Positions 47,348 through 55,544 of a DNA stretch of 64,000 nt are shown here, piece after piece; within the stretch, counting starts at the first letter, position 1, and each line of letters begins with the position of its first letter. The stretch comes from an uncultured Oscillospiraceae bacterium (GTDB lineage: Bacteria; Bacillota; Clostridia; Oscillospirales; Oscillospiraceae): contig CAJTSQ010000002.1 of assembly GCA_910578735.1 (NCBI GenBank), positions 62,001-126,000 of the forward strand, read 5' to 3'. A program made the translations under genes and the position numbers. The notes beneath the pieces are model-generated. The model saw only the letters and a program-made list of their open reading frames with translations. It made no database searches and was not told where the DNA came from.

Positions 47348-48271
47348 ATGCAGTTGAACCGTATTGCGGCCCGTTTGACCGCCGCTTTGCTCCTGACCAG
47401 CACACTGGTCACCCCCACACTGGCCCTGACCGGAACGGTAGACACGGGCACCAGTGTTCTGCGGATGCGGGCTGAGGCCAGCGCCAACGGCACGATTTTG
47501 AAGAAGCTGGCCAACGGGACGCAGGTTGAAGTGCTGAATACCCTGGACAGCGGCTGGTACCAGGTTTCCTATCAGGACACCACCGGCTATGTGTCCAGCG
47601 ACTATCTGAAGCTGAACAACGAGGACGGGACCCCTGTGGAAGCTGATCCGGCCGCCGTCCCCGCGGCCGCCTCCCAAGAGACCGGTGAGACCGAGGCCGC
47701 CTATGTGCGGGTCATCTCCGGCCCCCTGAACATCCGGTCCGGCCCCAGCACCGACTGCGATAAGGTGGGCAAGCTGTACACCGGCAAAATCGTTGAGATT
47801 TTGGGCCTTCAGGACGGCTGGTATCAGATCGAGTCCGGCTATATTAACGCCGATTACGTGGCCCAGGCCGACCCCTCTGAGGTAAAGGAGTCCAGCAAGG
47901 GCCAGGAGATCGTGGACTACGCCCTCCAGTTTGTGGGCTATCCCTACGTGTACGGCGGCAGCAGCCCCAAGGGATTTGACTGCTCCGGCTTCACCAGCTA
48001 TGTCTACAAGCACTTTGGCTACAGCCTGAACCGCTCGGCCTCCGGCCAGCTGGACAACGGCAAGGCCGTCTCCATGAGTCAGCTTCAGCCCGGCGACCTG
48101 GTCATCTTTAAAAAGTCCGGCACCGGCAGCAAGCGGGCCTCCCACGTGGGCCTGTACATCGGGAACAACCAGTTTGTCCATGCCTCTACCTCTAAGGTGG
48201 GCGTCATCATCAGCAGCCTGAGTTCCTCCTATTACACCACGGGTTTTGTAGGCGGCCGGCGTATCGTCTGA
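47348..48271 (+). CDS. Secreted SH3b-NlpC/P60 peptidoglycan endopeptidase
   Basis: 307 residues. Signal peptide (~1-27, ending LVTPTLALT), two SH3b domains (SVLRMRAEASANGTILKKL, ~35-95; GPLNIRSGPSTDCDKVGKL, ~120-175) and a C-terminal NlpC/P60 domain with catalytic Cys in FDCSGFTSYVYKH (~212), His in SHVGLYIG and a polar third residue in NQFVHAST. Cleaves cell-wall stem peptides outside the cell. WalR-type boxes at its operon promoter agree with the known control of wall hydrolases by WalRK in Firmicutes. Confidence 0.95.
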   Translation: MQLNRIAARLTAALLLTSTLVTPTLALTGTVDTGTSVLRMRAEASANGTILKKLANGTQVEVLNTLDSGWYQVSYQDTTGYVSSDYLKLNNEDGTPVEADPAAVPAAASQETGETEAAYVRVISGPLNIRSGPSTDCDKVGKLYTGKIVEILGLQDGWYQIESGYINADYVAQADPSEVKESSKGQEIVDYALQFVGYPYVYGGSSPKGFDCSGFTSYVYKHFGYSLNRSASGQLDNGKAVSMSQLQPGDLVIFKKSGTGSKRASHVGLYIGNNQFVHASTSKVGVIISSLSSSYYTTGFVGGRRIV

Positions 48272-48285
48272 TTACATAAAAAACG

Positions 48286-48318
48286 AGCGGGACCTCCCTC
48301 CGGGGAGGCCCCGCTTTT
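48286..48318. terminator. Bidirectional terminator
   Basis: AGCGGG-A-CCTCCC and GGGAGG-C-CCCGCT pair with one internal mismatch, TTTT follows on plus and AAAA precedes; it closes the hydrolase gene and the convergent MATE gene. Confidence 0.85.
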
Positions 48319-48329
48319 GCACTGTAGAA

Positions 48330-49739
48330 TTATTTCGGCTCTGGGTGCCGGCCCTCCATGGGCAGGTAGGCGGGGCCGCCGTTTTGCACCTTGGCGAAAG
48401 CCCGCCTGCGCACCACCAGCATGAGAAACAGGAAGTGAAACAGGGCGGTGATAATCCAGGTAATGGGGTAAGAGATGTACAGACAGGCGGGGGTATGGTA
48501 GACGGAGAATACGGTGGCCACCCAGACCAGGCGCAGGCCGCAGGCGCCCACAATGGAGGTAATCATGGGGATGACCGAGCTGCCCAAGCCCCGGAGCACG
48601 CCCACCAGCACCTCCATAATGCCGCACAGGAAGTAGGGACAGCAGATATAGAGCATCCGGACCAGGGCCTGCTGGACCACGTCCGGCTCTCCGGGGGCAT
48701 AGACGCCGGCCAGGGGGGCGCCCAGAAGGTAGGCCAGGTTGCCAAAGGCCAGGCCAAAAAGGGTGGCGAAGATGGTGCACTGCCAGGCCACCCTGTCCAC
48801 CCGGCCGCACTTGGCCGCGCCGTAGTTCTGCCCCACGAAGGAGATGGCCGCCTGGTGGAAGGCGTTCATGGTGACATAGACGAAGCTCTCGATGTTGGCG
48901 CCCGCAGCGGCTCCGGCCACCAGAACCGGATCGTCGAAGGAGTTGAGGGAGGACTGGATGACCACATTGGACAGGGAGAAAACTACTCCTTGAAATCCGG
49001 CGGGCAGGCCCACTTTTAAAATCTGGAGCACTCCCCGCTTTTCCAGCCCCAGCCGTTTCAGGTCCAGGTGGAGCGGCCCCTGCTCCAGCATCATGCACCG
49101 CACCACCAGCACGGCGGAGATGTACTGGGAGATAATGGTGGACAGAGCTACCCCGGCCACGTCCATCCCCAGGGCAATCACAAAGACCAGGTTCAAAACT
49201 ACATTGACCACGCCCGCGAAGGTGAGGAAGTACAGCGGACGCTGCGTGTCCCCCTGGGCCCGGAGGATGGCGGCGCCGAAGTTATACACCAGGTTGGCGG
49301 GCATGCCCAGGAAGTAAATGCGTAAGTACACGGTGGCCAGATCGATGACGTCGACGGGAGAGGACATCCACTCCAGCAGCTGCCGGACCATCACCACACC
49401 GAAAATCATCATACCGATTCCGCTGGCCAGGGCCAAAGTCATGGCGGTGTGAACGCTGCGGCTCACGTTATCGTGCCGTCCGGCCCCCAGGTCCCGGGAT
49501 ACCACCACGTTGGTGCCCACCGACAGCCCCACAAACAGGTTGATGAGCAGGTTGATGAGCGAGGTGTTGGAACCCACCGCCGCCAGCGCCTCTTTACCGG
49601 CAAAGCGGCCTACCACAATCACATCCGCCGCGTTGAACAGCAGCTGGAGCAGACTGGACGCCATCAGCGGCAGGGCAAAGAGCAGGATCTTGTCCGCCAA
49701 GGACCCGGAACACATATCAATGCTATGGCTTTTTTTCAC
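48330..49739 (-). CDS. MATE family efflux transporter
   Basis: About 469 residues, twelve membrane helices in two MatE repeats. Typical starts: ILLFALPLMASSLLQLLFNAAD and VGRFAGKEALAAVGSNTSLINLL in the first half; GLPAGFQGVVFSLSNVVIQ and NAFHQAAISFVGQNYGA in the second. Exports drugs or metabolites in exchange for Na+ or H+. I favour the GTG at 49739 because AAAGGAG lies 11 bases before it; an ATG nine codons upstream (49766) would contain that RBS within the gene, so the start is uncertain. Confidence 0.93.
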   Translation of the reverse strand: MKKSHSIDMCSGSLADKILLFALPLMASSLLQLLFNAADVIVVGRFAGKEALAAVGSNTSLINLLINLFVGLSVGTNVVVSRDLGAGRHDNVSRSVHTAMTLALASGIGMMIFGVVMVRQLLEWMSSPVDVIDLATVYLRIYFLGMPANLVYNFGAAILRAQGDTQRPLYFLTFAGVVNVVLNLVFVIALGMDVAGVALSTIISQYISAVLVVRCMMLEQGPLHLDLKRLGLEKRGVLQILKVGLPAGFQGVVFSLSNVVIQSSLNSFDDPVLVAGAAAGANIESFVYVTMNAFHQAAISFVGQNYGAAKCGRVDRVAWQCTIFATLFGLAFGNLAYLLGAPLAGVYAPGEPDVVQQALVRMLYICCPYFLCGIMEVLVGVLRGLGSSVIPMITSIVGACGLRLVWVATVFSVYHTPACLYISYPITWIITALFHFLFLMLVVRRRAFAKVQNGGPAYLPMEGRHPEPK

Positions 49740-49828
49740 AGCGCATGATTCTCCTTTAATAGTCATCTTTCACAGCCAAACTATCTTACTACAGGAAAAC
49801 CAGGCGGTCTAGTACCAAAATGAACAAA

Positions 49829-51193
49829 TTATAGGGTTGGATTTTGTGTCAATGCCACCACCGTCTCAACATGGGCGGTTCTGGGGAAAAGGTCCACCCC
49901 CTGGGCCTTGACCGGGCGGTAACCCAGGTCGCTCAGGCGGCTCACGTCCCGGGCCAGGGTGGCCGGGTCGCAGGAGACATACACAATCCATTTCGGTCCC
50001 ATGGCGGCCAGGATAGCGGGCACCTCGGGAGCCAGCCCCTTCCGGGGCGGGTCCACACAGATGACCTGGGGACGGATACCCTCCGCTCCCAGCCTTTGGG
50101 CCACCGCTCCGGCATCCCCGCAGAAAAACTCCGCATTTGCAACGCCGTTGCGCCGGGCGTTCTCCCTTGCGTCCCGGATGGCCTGGGGGACAATCTCCGC
50201 CCCGATGACCCGGCCCGCCCGCTGTGCCAGGGCCAGGGAGATGGTGCCGATGCCGCAGTACAGGTCCAGGACGGTCTCCGCCCCGGTGAGTCCGGCAAAC
50301 TCCAGGGCCGCGCTGTACAGCCGCTCCGTCTGGGCCCGGTTGATCTGGAAGAAGGAGGGCACCGACAGGCGGAAGGTAAGTTGACATAGCATTTCTTCCA
50401 GCCAGTCCCGCCCCCAGAGCGTATGATATTGATCCCCCAGAATCACATTGGTGTCTCTGGTGTTCACGTTGAGTACCACACCGGCAAGGCCGGGCTCCGC
50501 CTGCCGCAGAGCCTCCACCAGCTCCTCCCCGTGAGGGAGCTTGTCCCCGTTGGCCACCACGCACACCAGGCTCTCCCCCCGGCTGTTGGTGCGGACGTAG
50601 AGGTGCCGGATCAGCCCCTCGCCTCTCCCCTCGTCGTAGGCGGGAATGGCATACGTCTCCATCCAGTTCTTGAAGGCCCCCCGCAGGCAGGTGACCGCCT
50701 GGGGCTGGAGGGGGCAGTCAGGGGCATCCAAAACATCGTGGCTCCGGGGCCGGTAGTAGCCCACGGCCAGCCCCTGCCTGCCCTGAGACACCGGAAGCTG
50801 CACCTTGTTCCGATAGCGCAGGGGATCCTCCGCCCCCAATACCGGGGGCAGGTTCAGCTTTACATGCCCCACCCGCTCCAGGGCGTCGGCGATGCGCCGG
50901 CCCTTGGCCCGCAGCTCCTCGGCATAGGTCATGTGCCGGAACTGACAGCCGCCGCAGCGGCCGTAGAGCGGGCAGTCCGGCTCCACCCGCTCCGGAGAAC
51001 CGGAAATCAGCTCCACTCCCCTGCCCCAGGCCACGTTCCTGTTCACCTTCTCCAGCCGAACCTTCCACCGCTCCCCCTGGATGGTGAAGGGCACAAAGAC
51101 CACCCGGCCCTCCAGCCGGGCTACCCCCATCCCCTCAGCGGTGTAGCCGGTGATGTCCAGGGTGTGGACGGTGTTTTTTCGGATGTCTGTCAT
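49829..51193 (-). CDS. 23S rRNA (uracil-C5)-methyltransferase, RlmD/RlmCD type
   Basis: About 454 residues. N-terminal TRAM domain (VHTLDITGYTAEGMGVARLEGRVVFV), a 4Fe-4S cluster region CPLYGRCGGCQF (~75-85), SAM-binding motif VLDLYCGIGTISLALA (~315) and catalytic cysteine in YVSCDPATLARD (~412). Methylates uracil in 23S rRNA (U1939 and/or U747 equivalents); Firmicutes usually use one enzyme for both. Start set at ATG 51193, which has a purine-rich AAGGGGG upstream. Confidence 0.92.
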   Translation of the reverse strand: MTDIRKNTVHTLDITGYTAEGMGVARLEGRVVFVPFTIQGERWKVRLEKVNRNVAWGRGVELISGSPERVEPDCPLYGRCGGCQFRHMTYAEELRAKGRRIADALERVGHVKLNLPPVLGAEDPLRYRNKVQLPVSQGRQGLAVGYYRPRSHDVLDAPDCPLQPQAVTCLRGAFKNWMETYAIPAYDEGRGEGLIRHLYVRTNSRGESLVCVVANGDKLPHGEELVEALRQAEPGLAGVVLNVNTRDTNVILGDQYHTLWGRDWLEEMLCQLTFRLSVPSFFQINRAQTERLYSAALEFAGLTGAETVLDLYCGIGTISLALAQRAGRVIGAEIVPQAIRDARENARRNGVANAEFFCGDAGAVAQRLGAEGIRPQVICVDPPRKGLAPEVPAILAAMGPKWIVYVSCDPATLARDVSRLSDLGYRPVKAQGVDLFPRTAHVETVVALTQNPTL

Positions 51194-51267
51194 AGGACGT
51201 GCCCCCTTTTCAGTCAGGTAATCATACCACATTTTCTGAGAGGGGTAAATAGAAAACCTTTCAAAGC

Positions 51268-51296
51268 TTGCCAATGGCGGAGATGTGTGGTACAAT
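51268..51296 (+). promoter_or_regulatory. Promoter of the GNAT gene
   Basis: TTGCCA (51268-51273), 17 bases, TACAAT (51291-51296), with TGTGG before the -10. A divergent extended -10 (TGTGGTATGAT, minus strand 51221-51231) serves the RlmD gene. Confidence 0.75.
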
Positions 51297-51334
51297 GGCG
51301 GCAAATTTGTTCATCCGGAGGCGAAATACAGGAT

Positions 51335-51859
51335 ATGCGGTTTGAACGTCTGACGGACACGGCGGATGAGATGTATCCGAAGGCCATGGAGCTGTACGGC
51401 GTCAGCTTTCCCTTTCACGAGCAGAGAGAGGGGGATTCCCAGGCAGGAATCATGGGACATAAGGAATATCAGTTTAATTTGATCTATGACGGGGACGAAT
51501 TTGCCGGCCTGATGCTGTGCTGGGAGACTGCACGGTTTATCTATGTGGAGCATTTCTGCATTCTGCCCGCCCTGAGGAACAGACGGTATGGGCAGAGGGT
51601 GCTGGAACTTCTAAAGGAGCGGGGCAAGCCCATCATTTTGGAAATCGATCCCCCGGTGGACGAGGTGTCTGTCCGCCGGAAGGGCTTCTATAAGCGGCTG
51701 GGCTTTCGGTCCAACGGCTGCCGCCACTGTCATCCGGCCTATCACAGGGGATATGCAGGACATGATCTTGTGGTGATGTCCTGCCCGGAGCCGCTGTCGA
51801 AAGAGGAATATAATGAATTTAATCGGTATTTGAAAGCAGTGGTGATGGAGGGCACATAA
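51335..51859 (+). CDS. GNAT-family N-acetyltransferase
   Basis: 174 residues. Acetyl-CoA-binding core: FIYVEHFCILPALRNRRYGQRVLELL (~70-95, with Arg-x-x-Arg-x-Gly-like P-loop) and YKRLGFRSNG near 130 as the final strand. Substrate unknown. Start ATG 51335 lies about 40 bases after the promoter -10; the long frame upstream to 50423 is a shadow of the rlmD gene. Followed at one base by a small gene of unknown role. Confidence 0.87.
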   Translation: MRFERLTDTADEMYPKAMELYGVSFPFHEQREGDSQAGIMGHKEYQFNLIYDGDEFAGLMLCWETARFIYVEHFCILPALRNRRYGQRVLELLKERGKPIILEIDPPVDEVSVRRKGFYKRLGFRSNGCRHCHPAYHRGYAGHDLVVMSCPEPLSKEEYNEFNRYLKAVVMEGT

Positions 51860-51860
51860 C

Positions 51861-52172
51861 ATGAAACATGTTCTGTTAAGCGCGGACGGGGAAATAAGCG
51901 TATTCGCTGTTCCCAACAAGGTGGCGGATCACCTGGAGGAATACTGCCTGGAATTTTGCTGTCATTGGCTGCATGAGAGCCCTGACGCGGAAAAGTACCG
52001 GGTTAAAATGGGAAATATGATTGGCGTAAGCTTCACCGAAAAGGATTTTATTGAGTATTTAAATCAGTATATCTGTGACGAGCAGTCGTCGCTGGTTACA
52101 GCACTCGCCGGTGTGTATGTCGGTGATCCGCTGCCCGGGGAGTATAAAGCGCTTCCGTATTTCAATTTTTGA
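51861..52172 (+). CDS. Unknown 103-residue protein coupled to the GNAT gene
   Basis: 103 residues, acidic, no signal or membrane segment. Begins KHVLLSADGEISVFAVPNKV and contains a Cys-Cys-His segment (LEFCCHWLHESPDAEK) and FTEKDFIEYLNQYI. One base separates it from the GNAT stop, so the two are co-translated. No family recognised; base composition is AT-richer than average here. Confidence 0.7.
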   Translation: MKHVLLSADGEISVFAVPNKVADHLEEYCLEFCCHWLHESPDAEKYRVKMGNMIGVSFTEKDFIEYLNQYICDEQSSLVTALAGVYVGDPLPGEYKALPYFNF

Positions 52173-52190
52173 TTGTTTTCGGTATAAACA

Positions 52191-52229
52191 GGAGCGGCAA
52201 GGCTTTCACCTTGCCGCTCCGTCCCGTTT
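52191..52229. terminator. Terminator between convergent genes
   Basis: GGAGCGGCAAGG, CTTTCA loop, CCTTGCCGCTCC: a 12-bp perfect stem, followed by GTCCCGTTTTT. Closes the small gene and the AGCS operon. Confidence 0.88.
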
Positions 52230-52240
52230 TTGAGCGCAAA

Positions 52241-53641
52241 TTACTTCTTCCCCGCCATATGGGTGGAGTTGACCACCACACCGGTGAGGGCGAACAGGGC
52301 CAGGGCGTTGGGGATGACCATCAGGTTGTTGAACATGTCGGTCAGCTCCCACACCAGGTCGTTGGACATCAGGGTGCCCAGGAAGATGAACACCAGGCCC
52401 AGAGCGGCGTAAATCTTGGCGGACTTCTTGCCGAACAGGTAGATCACATTGATCTTGCCGAACAGGTTCCAGCTGAGGATGGTGGAGAAGGCGAAGAAGA
52501 ACAGACACACGGCCACAAACATAGCCCCGGCGGTCTCGCCGAAGACCACGCCGAAAGCGGTCTGAGCCAGGTTGGCCTTGCCCAGGGTGGTGCTCTCAGC
52601 GGCGGCTCCGCAGGCGGCCAGAGGGCCGTCGGGGGTGTACAGGGTGGAGATAACCACCAGAGCGTTGAGGGTGAGGACCACGAAGGTGTCCATAAACACG
52701 CCGATCATGGCCACCACGCCCTGGTCGTGGGGGTCGGTCACATTGGCCTGGGCGTGGGCGTGGGGGGTGGAGCCCATACCGGCCTCATTGGAGAACAGGC
52801 CCCGCTTGGCCCCCTGGCTGATGGCGGTCTTGATGGCGTAGCCGAAGCCGCCGCCGATGATGGCCTGGGGCTGGAACGCGTACTGGAAGATCATGCCGAA
52901 GGTGGCGGGGATGTATTTGGCCCGGGCGACGAGGACCACCAGGCCGCCCAGCAGGAAAATAGCCGCCATGACGGGAACTACCTTCTCGGTGACGGAGGCC
53001 AGCCGCTGCACGCCGCCCAGGAAGATAATGCCGCAGATGACCACCAGCACCGCGCCCACAATCCAGTTGGGGACGCCGAAGGCGGTGTTGAAGGTGGAGC
53101 CGATGGAGTTGGACTGGACCATGCAGCCCATGAAGCCCAGGGCCAGGATGATGGCCACGGCGAAGAAGCCGGCCAGGAACTTGCCAAAGCCGCCCTTGAA
53201 AGCGGTGGTGATGTAGTAGACGGGGCCGCCGTGGTAGGAGCCGTCCTCGTCGGCCCGGCGGGTCTTGATGGCCAGAGTGGCCTCAGCGTAGATGGTAGCC
53301 ATGCCGAAAAAGGCGATAATCCACATCCAGAAGATGGCGCCGGGGCCGCCGGTGAGGATGGCGCCGGAGGCGCCCACGATGTTGCCGGTGCCCACCTGGG
53401 CGGCGATGGCGGTGGCCAGAGCCTGGAAGGAGCTCATGCCCTGCTCCTGCCGCCCGCCGCGGAGGGACAGGTTGCCGAAGGTCTTCTTCATCCCCTCGCC
53501 GAAGCAGCGGATCTGGACGAAGCGGGTGCGGATGGTGTACCACAGGCCCACGCCGATGAGGAGGAAAACCAGGATGTAGTTGGACAGGTATTCGTTGATT
53601 TTTGCCACGATGGGGAACAGTGTTGCTTCAAGCTCAGCCAT
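52241..53641 (-). CDS. Sodium/alanine-glycine symporter (AGCS family), second gene
   Basis: 466 residues, about eleven membrane helices. AGCS signatures: FQALATAIAAQVGTGNIVGASGAI, GGPGAIFWMWIIAFFGMATIYAE and GLFSNEAGMGSTPHAHAQA. Takes up alanine or glycine with Na+. It lies 24 bases after a second AGCS gene, sharing its glycine-riboswitch leader, so glycine is the likely substrate. The two paralogues are clearly diverged, unlike the SGNH duplicates. Confidence 0.93.
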   Translation of the reverse strand: MAELEATLFPIVAKINEYLSNYILVFLLIGVGLWYTIRTRFVQIRCFGEGMKKTFGNLSLRGGRQEQGMSSFQALATAIAAQVGTGNIVGASGAILTGGPGAIFWMWIIAFFGMATIYAEATLAIKTRRADEDGSYHGGPVYYITTAFKGGFGKFLAGFFAVAIILALGFMGCMVQSNSIGSTFNTAFGVPNWIVGAVLVVICGIIFLGGVQRLASVTEKVVPVMAAIFLLGGLVVLVARAKYIPATFGMIFQYAFQPQAIIGGGFGYAIKTAISQGAKRGLFSNEAGMGSTPHAHAQANVTDPHDQGVVAMIGVFMDTFVVLTLNALVVISTLYTPDGPLAACGAAAESTTLGKANLAQTAFGVVFGETAGAMFVAVCLFFFAFSTILSWNLFGKINVIYLFGKKSAKIYAALGLVFIFLGTLMSNDLVWELTDMFNNLMVIPNALALFALTGVVVNSTHMAGKK

Positions 53642-53665
53642 GACTATGCTTCCTTTCTTTTTCCT

Positions 53666-55060
53666 TTATTTTTTATCGCTGAAATACTCTTTGGTAATGG
53701 AGGCCACCGCGCCGGAGAGCAGCAGCAGGGCGATCAGGTTGGGGATGGCCATTGCGCCGTTGAGGGTGTCGGAGATATTCCACATCAGCTGGCCGGAGCC
53801 GGTGGCGCCTACAATGCAGAACAGCACAAAGATGACCTTGTAGACGGAGGTGACTACCTTATTATCGTTGGACAGGTAGCCCCAGCACCGCTCGCCGTAG
53901 TAGCTCCAGCTGAGGATGGTGGACAGGGCAAAGAAAATCAGGCTGGTCTGGATGATGGTGCCCCCCAGGGTGCCGGGGAGGATGGAGTTGAAGGCGGCCA
54001 CAGCGGCGGAACCCTTGGAGGCGTAGCCCTCCAGGGCGGCCTCGCCCAGTTCGAAGCCGGACAGCAGCACGGTGAAGGCGGTGATGGAGCAGATGACGAT
54101 GGTGTCGAAGAAGACCTCAAACACCCCCCAGATGGCCTGCTCGGCGGGCTCCTCGGTGGAGGAGGCGGCGTGGGCGATGGGGGCGGAGCCCAGGCCGGCC
54201 TCGTTGGAGAAGACGCCCCGGGCGAAGCCGTTCTTCATGGCGATCATGATGGCGTAACCAAACACGCCGCCGCCCACCGCCTCAAAGCTGAAGGCGCTGG
54301 AGAAGATGGCGCCCAGCACGCCGGGGATATCGGTAATGCGCATGAGGATGACCACAATGCCCGCCGCCACATAGAACACGGACATGAAGGGGACCAGCAG
54401 GGAGGTGACCTGGCCGATGCGCTTCACGCCGCCCAGAACCACCACGCCCACCAGCACGGTGAGGGCGACGCCGGTGACCATGGGGTCCAGCCCGAACAGG
54501 CCGCTGACCGCCCCGGCGATCTCGCTGGACTGGGCAATGTTGCCGATGCCGAAGGAGGCCAGGCCGCCCAGGATGGCGAAGATGACGGCCAGCCACTTCC
54601 AGTTTTTGCCCAGGCCGTTCTCAATGTAGTACATAGGGCCGCCCTTATGGACGCCCTGCCCGTCGGTGTTGCGGAACTTCATGGCCAGGGCAATCTCGGC
54701 GTATTTGGTGCACATGCCGAAGAAGGCGGACACCCACATCCAGAACACGGCTCCCGGTCCGCCAATAAAGATGGCCCCGGTGACGCCGGCGATGTTGCCG
54801 GTGCCCACGGTGCCCGCCAGAGCGGTGGTCACCGCCTGGAAGGGAGACAGGTTGCTGCCGTGGTCGCTCTGGCCCTTTTTGCGGAACAGGGAGCCCACGG
54901 TGTTCTGCATGATATAGCCGAACCGGCGGACCTGGACCCAGCCGGTGCGGAAGGTGAGAAACACGCCGGTGCCCACCAGCAGGGCCAGCATAATGGGGCC
55001 CCAGACAAAGTCGTTGGCGGCGCGCTCTGCATCCATGACGATCTCCAGAAATTTTTCCAT
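53666..55060 (-). CDS. Sodium/alanine-glycine symporter (AGCS family), first gene
   Basis: 464 residues from ATG 55060, with GGAGAGAAG upstream. Same family marks: FQAVTTALAGTVGTGNIAGVTGAI, GGPGAVFWMWVSAFFGMCTKYAE and VFSNEAGLGSAPIAHAAS. Controlled by the tandem glycine riboswitch immediately upstream, which points to glycine (or alanine) as the solute and sodium as the coupling ion. The frame stays open upstream through the leader, but the riboswitch and RBS settle the start. Confidence 0.94.
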   Translation of the reverse strand: MEKFLEIVMDAERAANDFVWGPIMLALLVGTGVFLTFRTGWVQVRRFGYIMQNTVGSLFRKKGQSDHGSNLSPFQAVTTALAGTVGTGNIAGVTGAIFIGGPGAVFWMWVSAFFGMCTKYAEIALAMKFRNTDGQGVHKGGPMYYIENGLGKNWKWLAVIFAILGGLASFGIGNIAQSSEIAGAVSGLFGLDPMVTGVALTVLVGVVVLGGVKRIGQVTSLLVPFMSVFYVAAGIVVILMRITDIPGVLGAIFSSAFSFEAVGGGVFGYAIMIAMKNGFARGVFSNEAGLGSAPIAHAASSTEEPAEQAIWGVFEVFFDTIVICSITAFTVLLSGFELGEAALEGYASKGSAAVAAFNSILPGTLGGTIIQTSLIFFALSTILSWSYYGERCWGYLSNDNKVVTSVYKVIFVLFCIVGATGSGQLMWNISDTLNGAMAIPNLIALLLLSGAVASITKEYFSDKK

Positions 55061-55085
55061 ACTCTTCTCTCCTTCGAGGGACAGA

Positions 55086-55117
55086 CAAAAAACGGGCCGC
55101 GGAGATACCCGCAGCCC
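55086..55117 (-). terminator. Leader terminator hairpin 2 (riboswitch platform)
   Basis: Minus strand GGGCTGCGG, six-base loop, CCGCGGCCC, then GTTTTTTG: a 9-bp stem with one G-U pair and a U-tract, ending only about 26 bases before the first AGCS start codon. Confidence 0.8.
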
Positions 55118-55118
55118 A

Positions 55119-55156
55119 AAGAAAAAGCACAGCCCGGCGGAGCGCAGGCTCCGCCG
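55119..55156 (-). terminator. Leader terminator hairpin 1 (riboswitch platform)
   Basis: Minus strand CGGCGGAGC, CTGC loop, GCTCCGCCG, followed by GGCTGTGCTTTTTCTTT. Lies directly after the second aptamer and is a candidate expression platform. Confidence 0.65.
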
Positions 55157-55167
55157 TTTTGACCTTC

Positions 55168-55350
55168 CTCTGTCCTTTTGCCTGAGAGATTGGCGGGGTG
55201 TTCTGCCCCGCGTTGCACCTTCGGCACCCGGTAAACGAGCTTCTCCAGAGTCACATCCACGCGCAGTCCTCATTCCAAAGCGGAACGCCTGAGAGTGTTA
55301 TTCCTTCGGCAGGCCGTAAGGCCGTTTTCCTGCGCGCTTCGTCTGTCCCT
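55168..55350 (-). ncRNA. Tandem glycine riboswitch
   Basis: Two aptamers on the minus strand. Aptamer 1 runs from GGGACAGACG through GCCGAAGGAATAACACTCTCAGGC to GAGGACTG. Aptamer 2 has CTCTGGAGAAGC, CCGAAGGTGCAACGC and the diagnostic CTCTCAGGCAAAAGGACAGAG end. These are the conserved glycine aptamer blocks, joined by the short linker usual in cooperative tandem switches. It precedes two glycine/alanine symporter genes. With two terminator-like hairpins after it, control is probably by transcription termination; whether glycine turns it on or off cannot be settled by eye. Confidence 0.93.
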
Positions 55351-55366
55351 ATTCAATTACCAGCAT

Positions 55367-55396
55367 ACCATACCACAAGCCGGGGGGATTTGTCAA
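55367..55396 (-). promoter_or_regulatory. Promoter of the glycine riboswitch/AGCS operon
   Basis: Minus strand TTGACA (55396-55391), 18 bases, TATGGT (55372-55367), with TGTGG before the -10. Start expected about 55360, ten bases before the first aptamer. Confidence 0.75.
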
Positions 55397-55507
55397 TGTC
55401 TGACGGACAACAATACACCGATTGCGGATTTTTCAGCTAATTAAACGAACAGAGCGGGATTTTTGTTCAACAAAGTTTACAATTTGCTCTTTTTTTGCGG
55501 GGGCGGG

Positions 55508-55518
55508 TGTGGTATACT
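55508..55518 (+). promoter_or_regulatory. Extended -10 promoter upstream of secA
   Basis: TGTGGTATACT with TATACT at 55513-55518. The -35 position holds only a T-run, so recognition would rest on the extended -10. This gives a secA leader of nearly 190 bases that contains repeat copy B. The gap 55397-55710 otherwise holds no gene. Confidence 0.65.
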
Positions 55519-55544
55519 GACTTAGATTATAAATTTTTATAGAC

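Noticed and set aside
52169..55162. 997-residue plus-strand reading frame
   Set aside because: Antisense to both AGCS symporters and part of their leader; an artefact of GC-rich codon bias.
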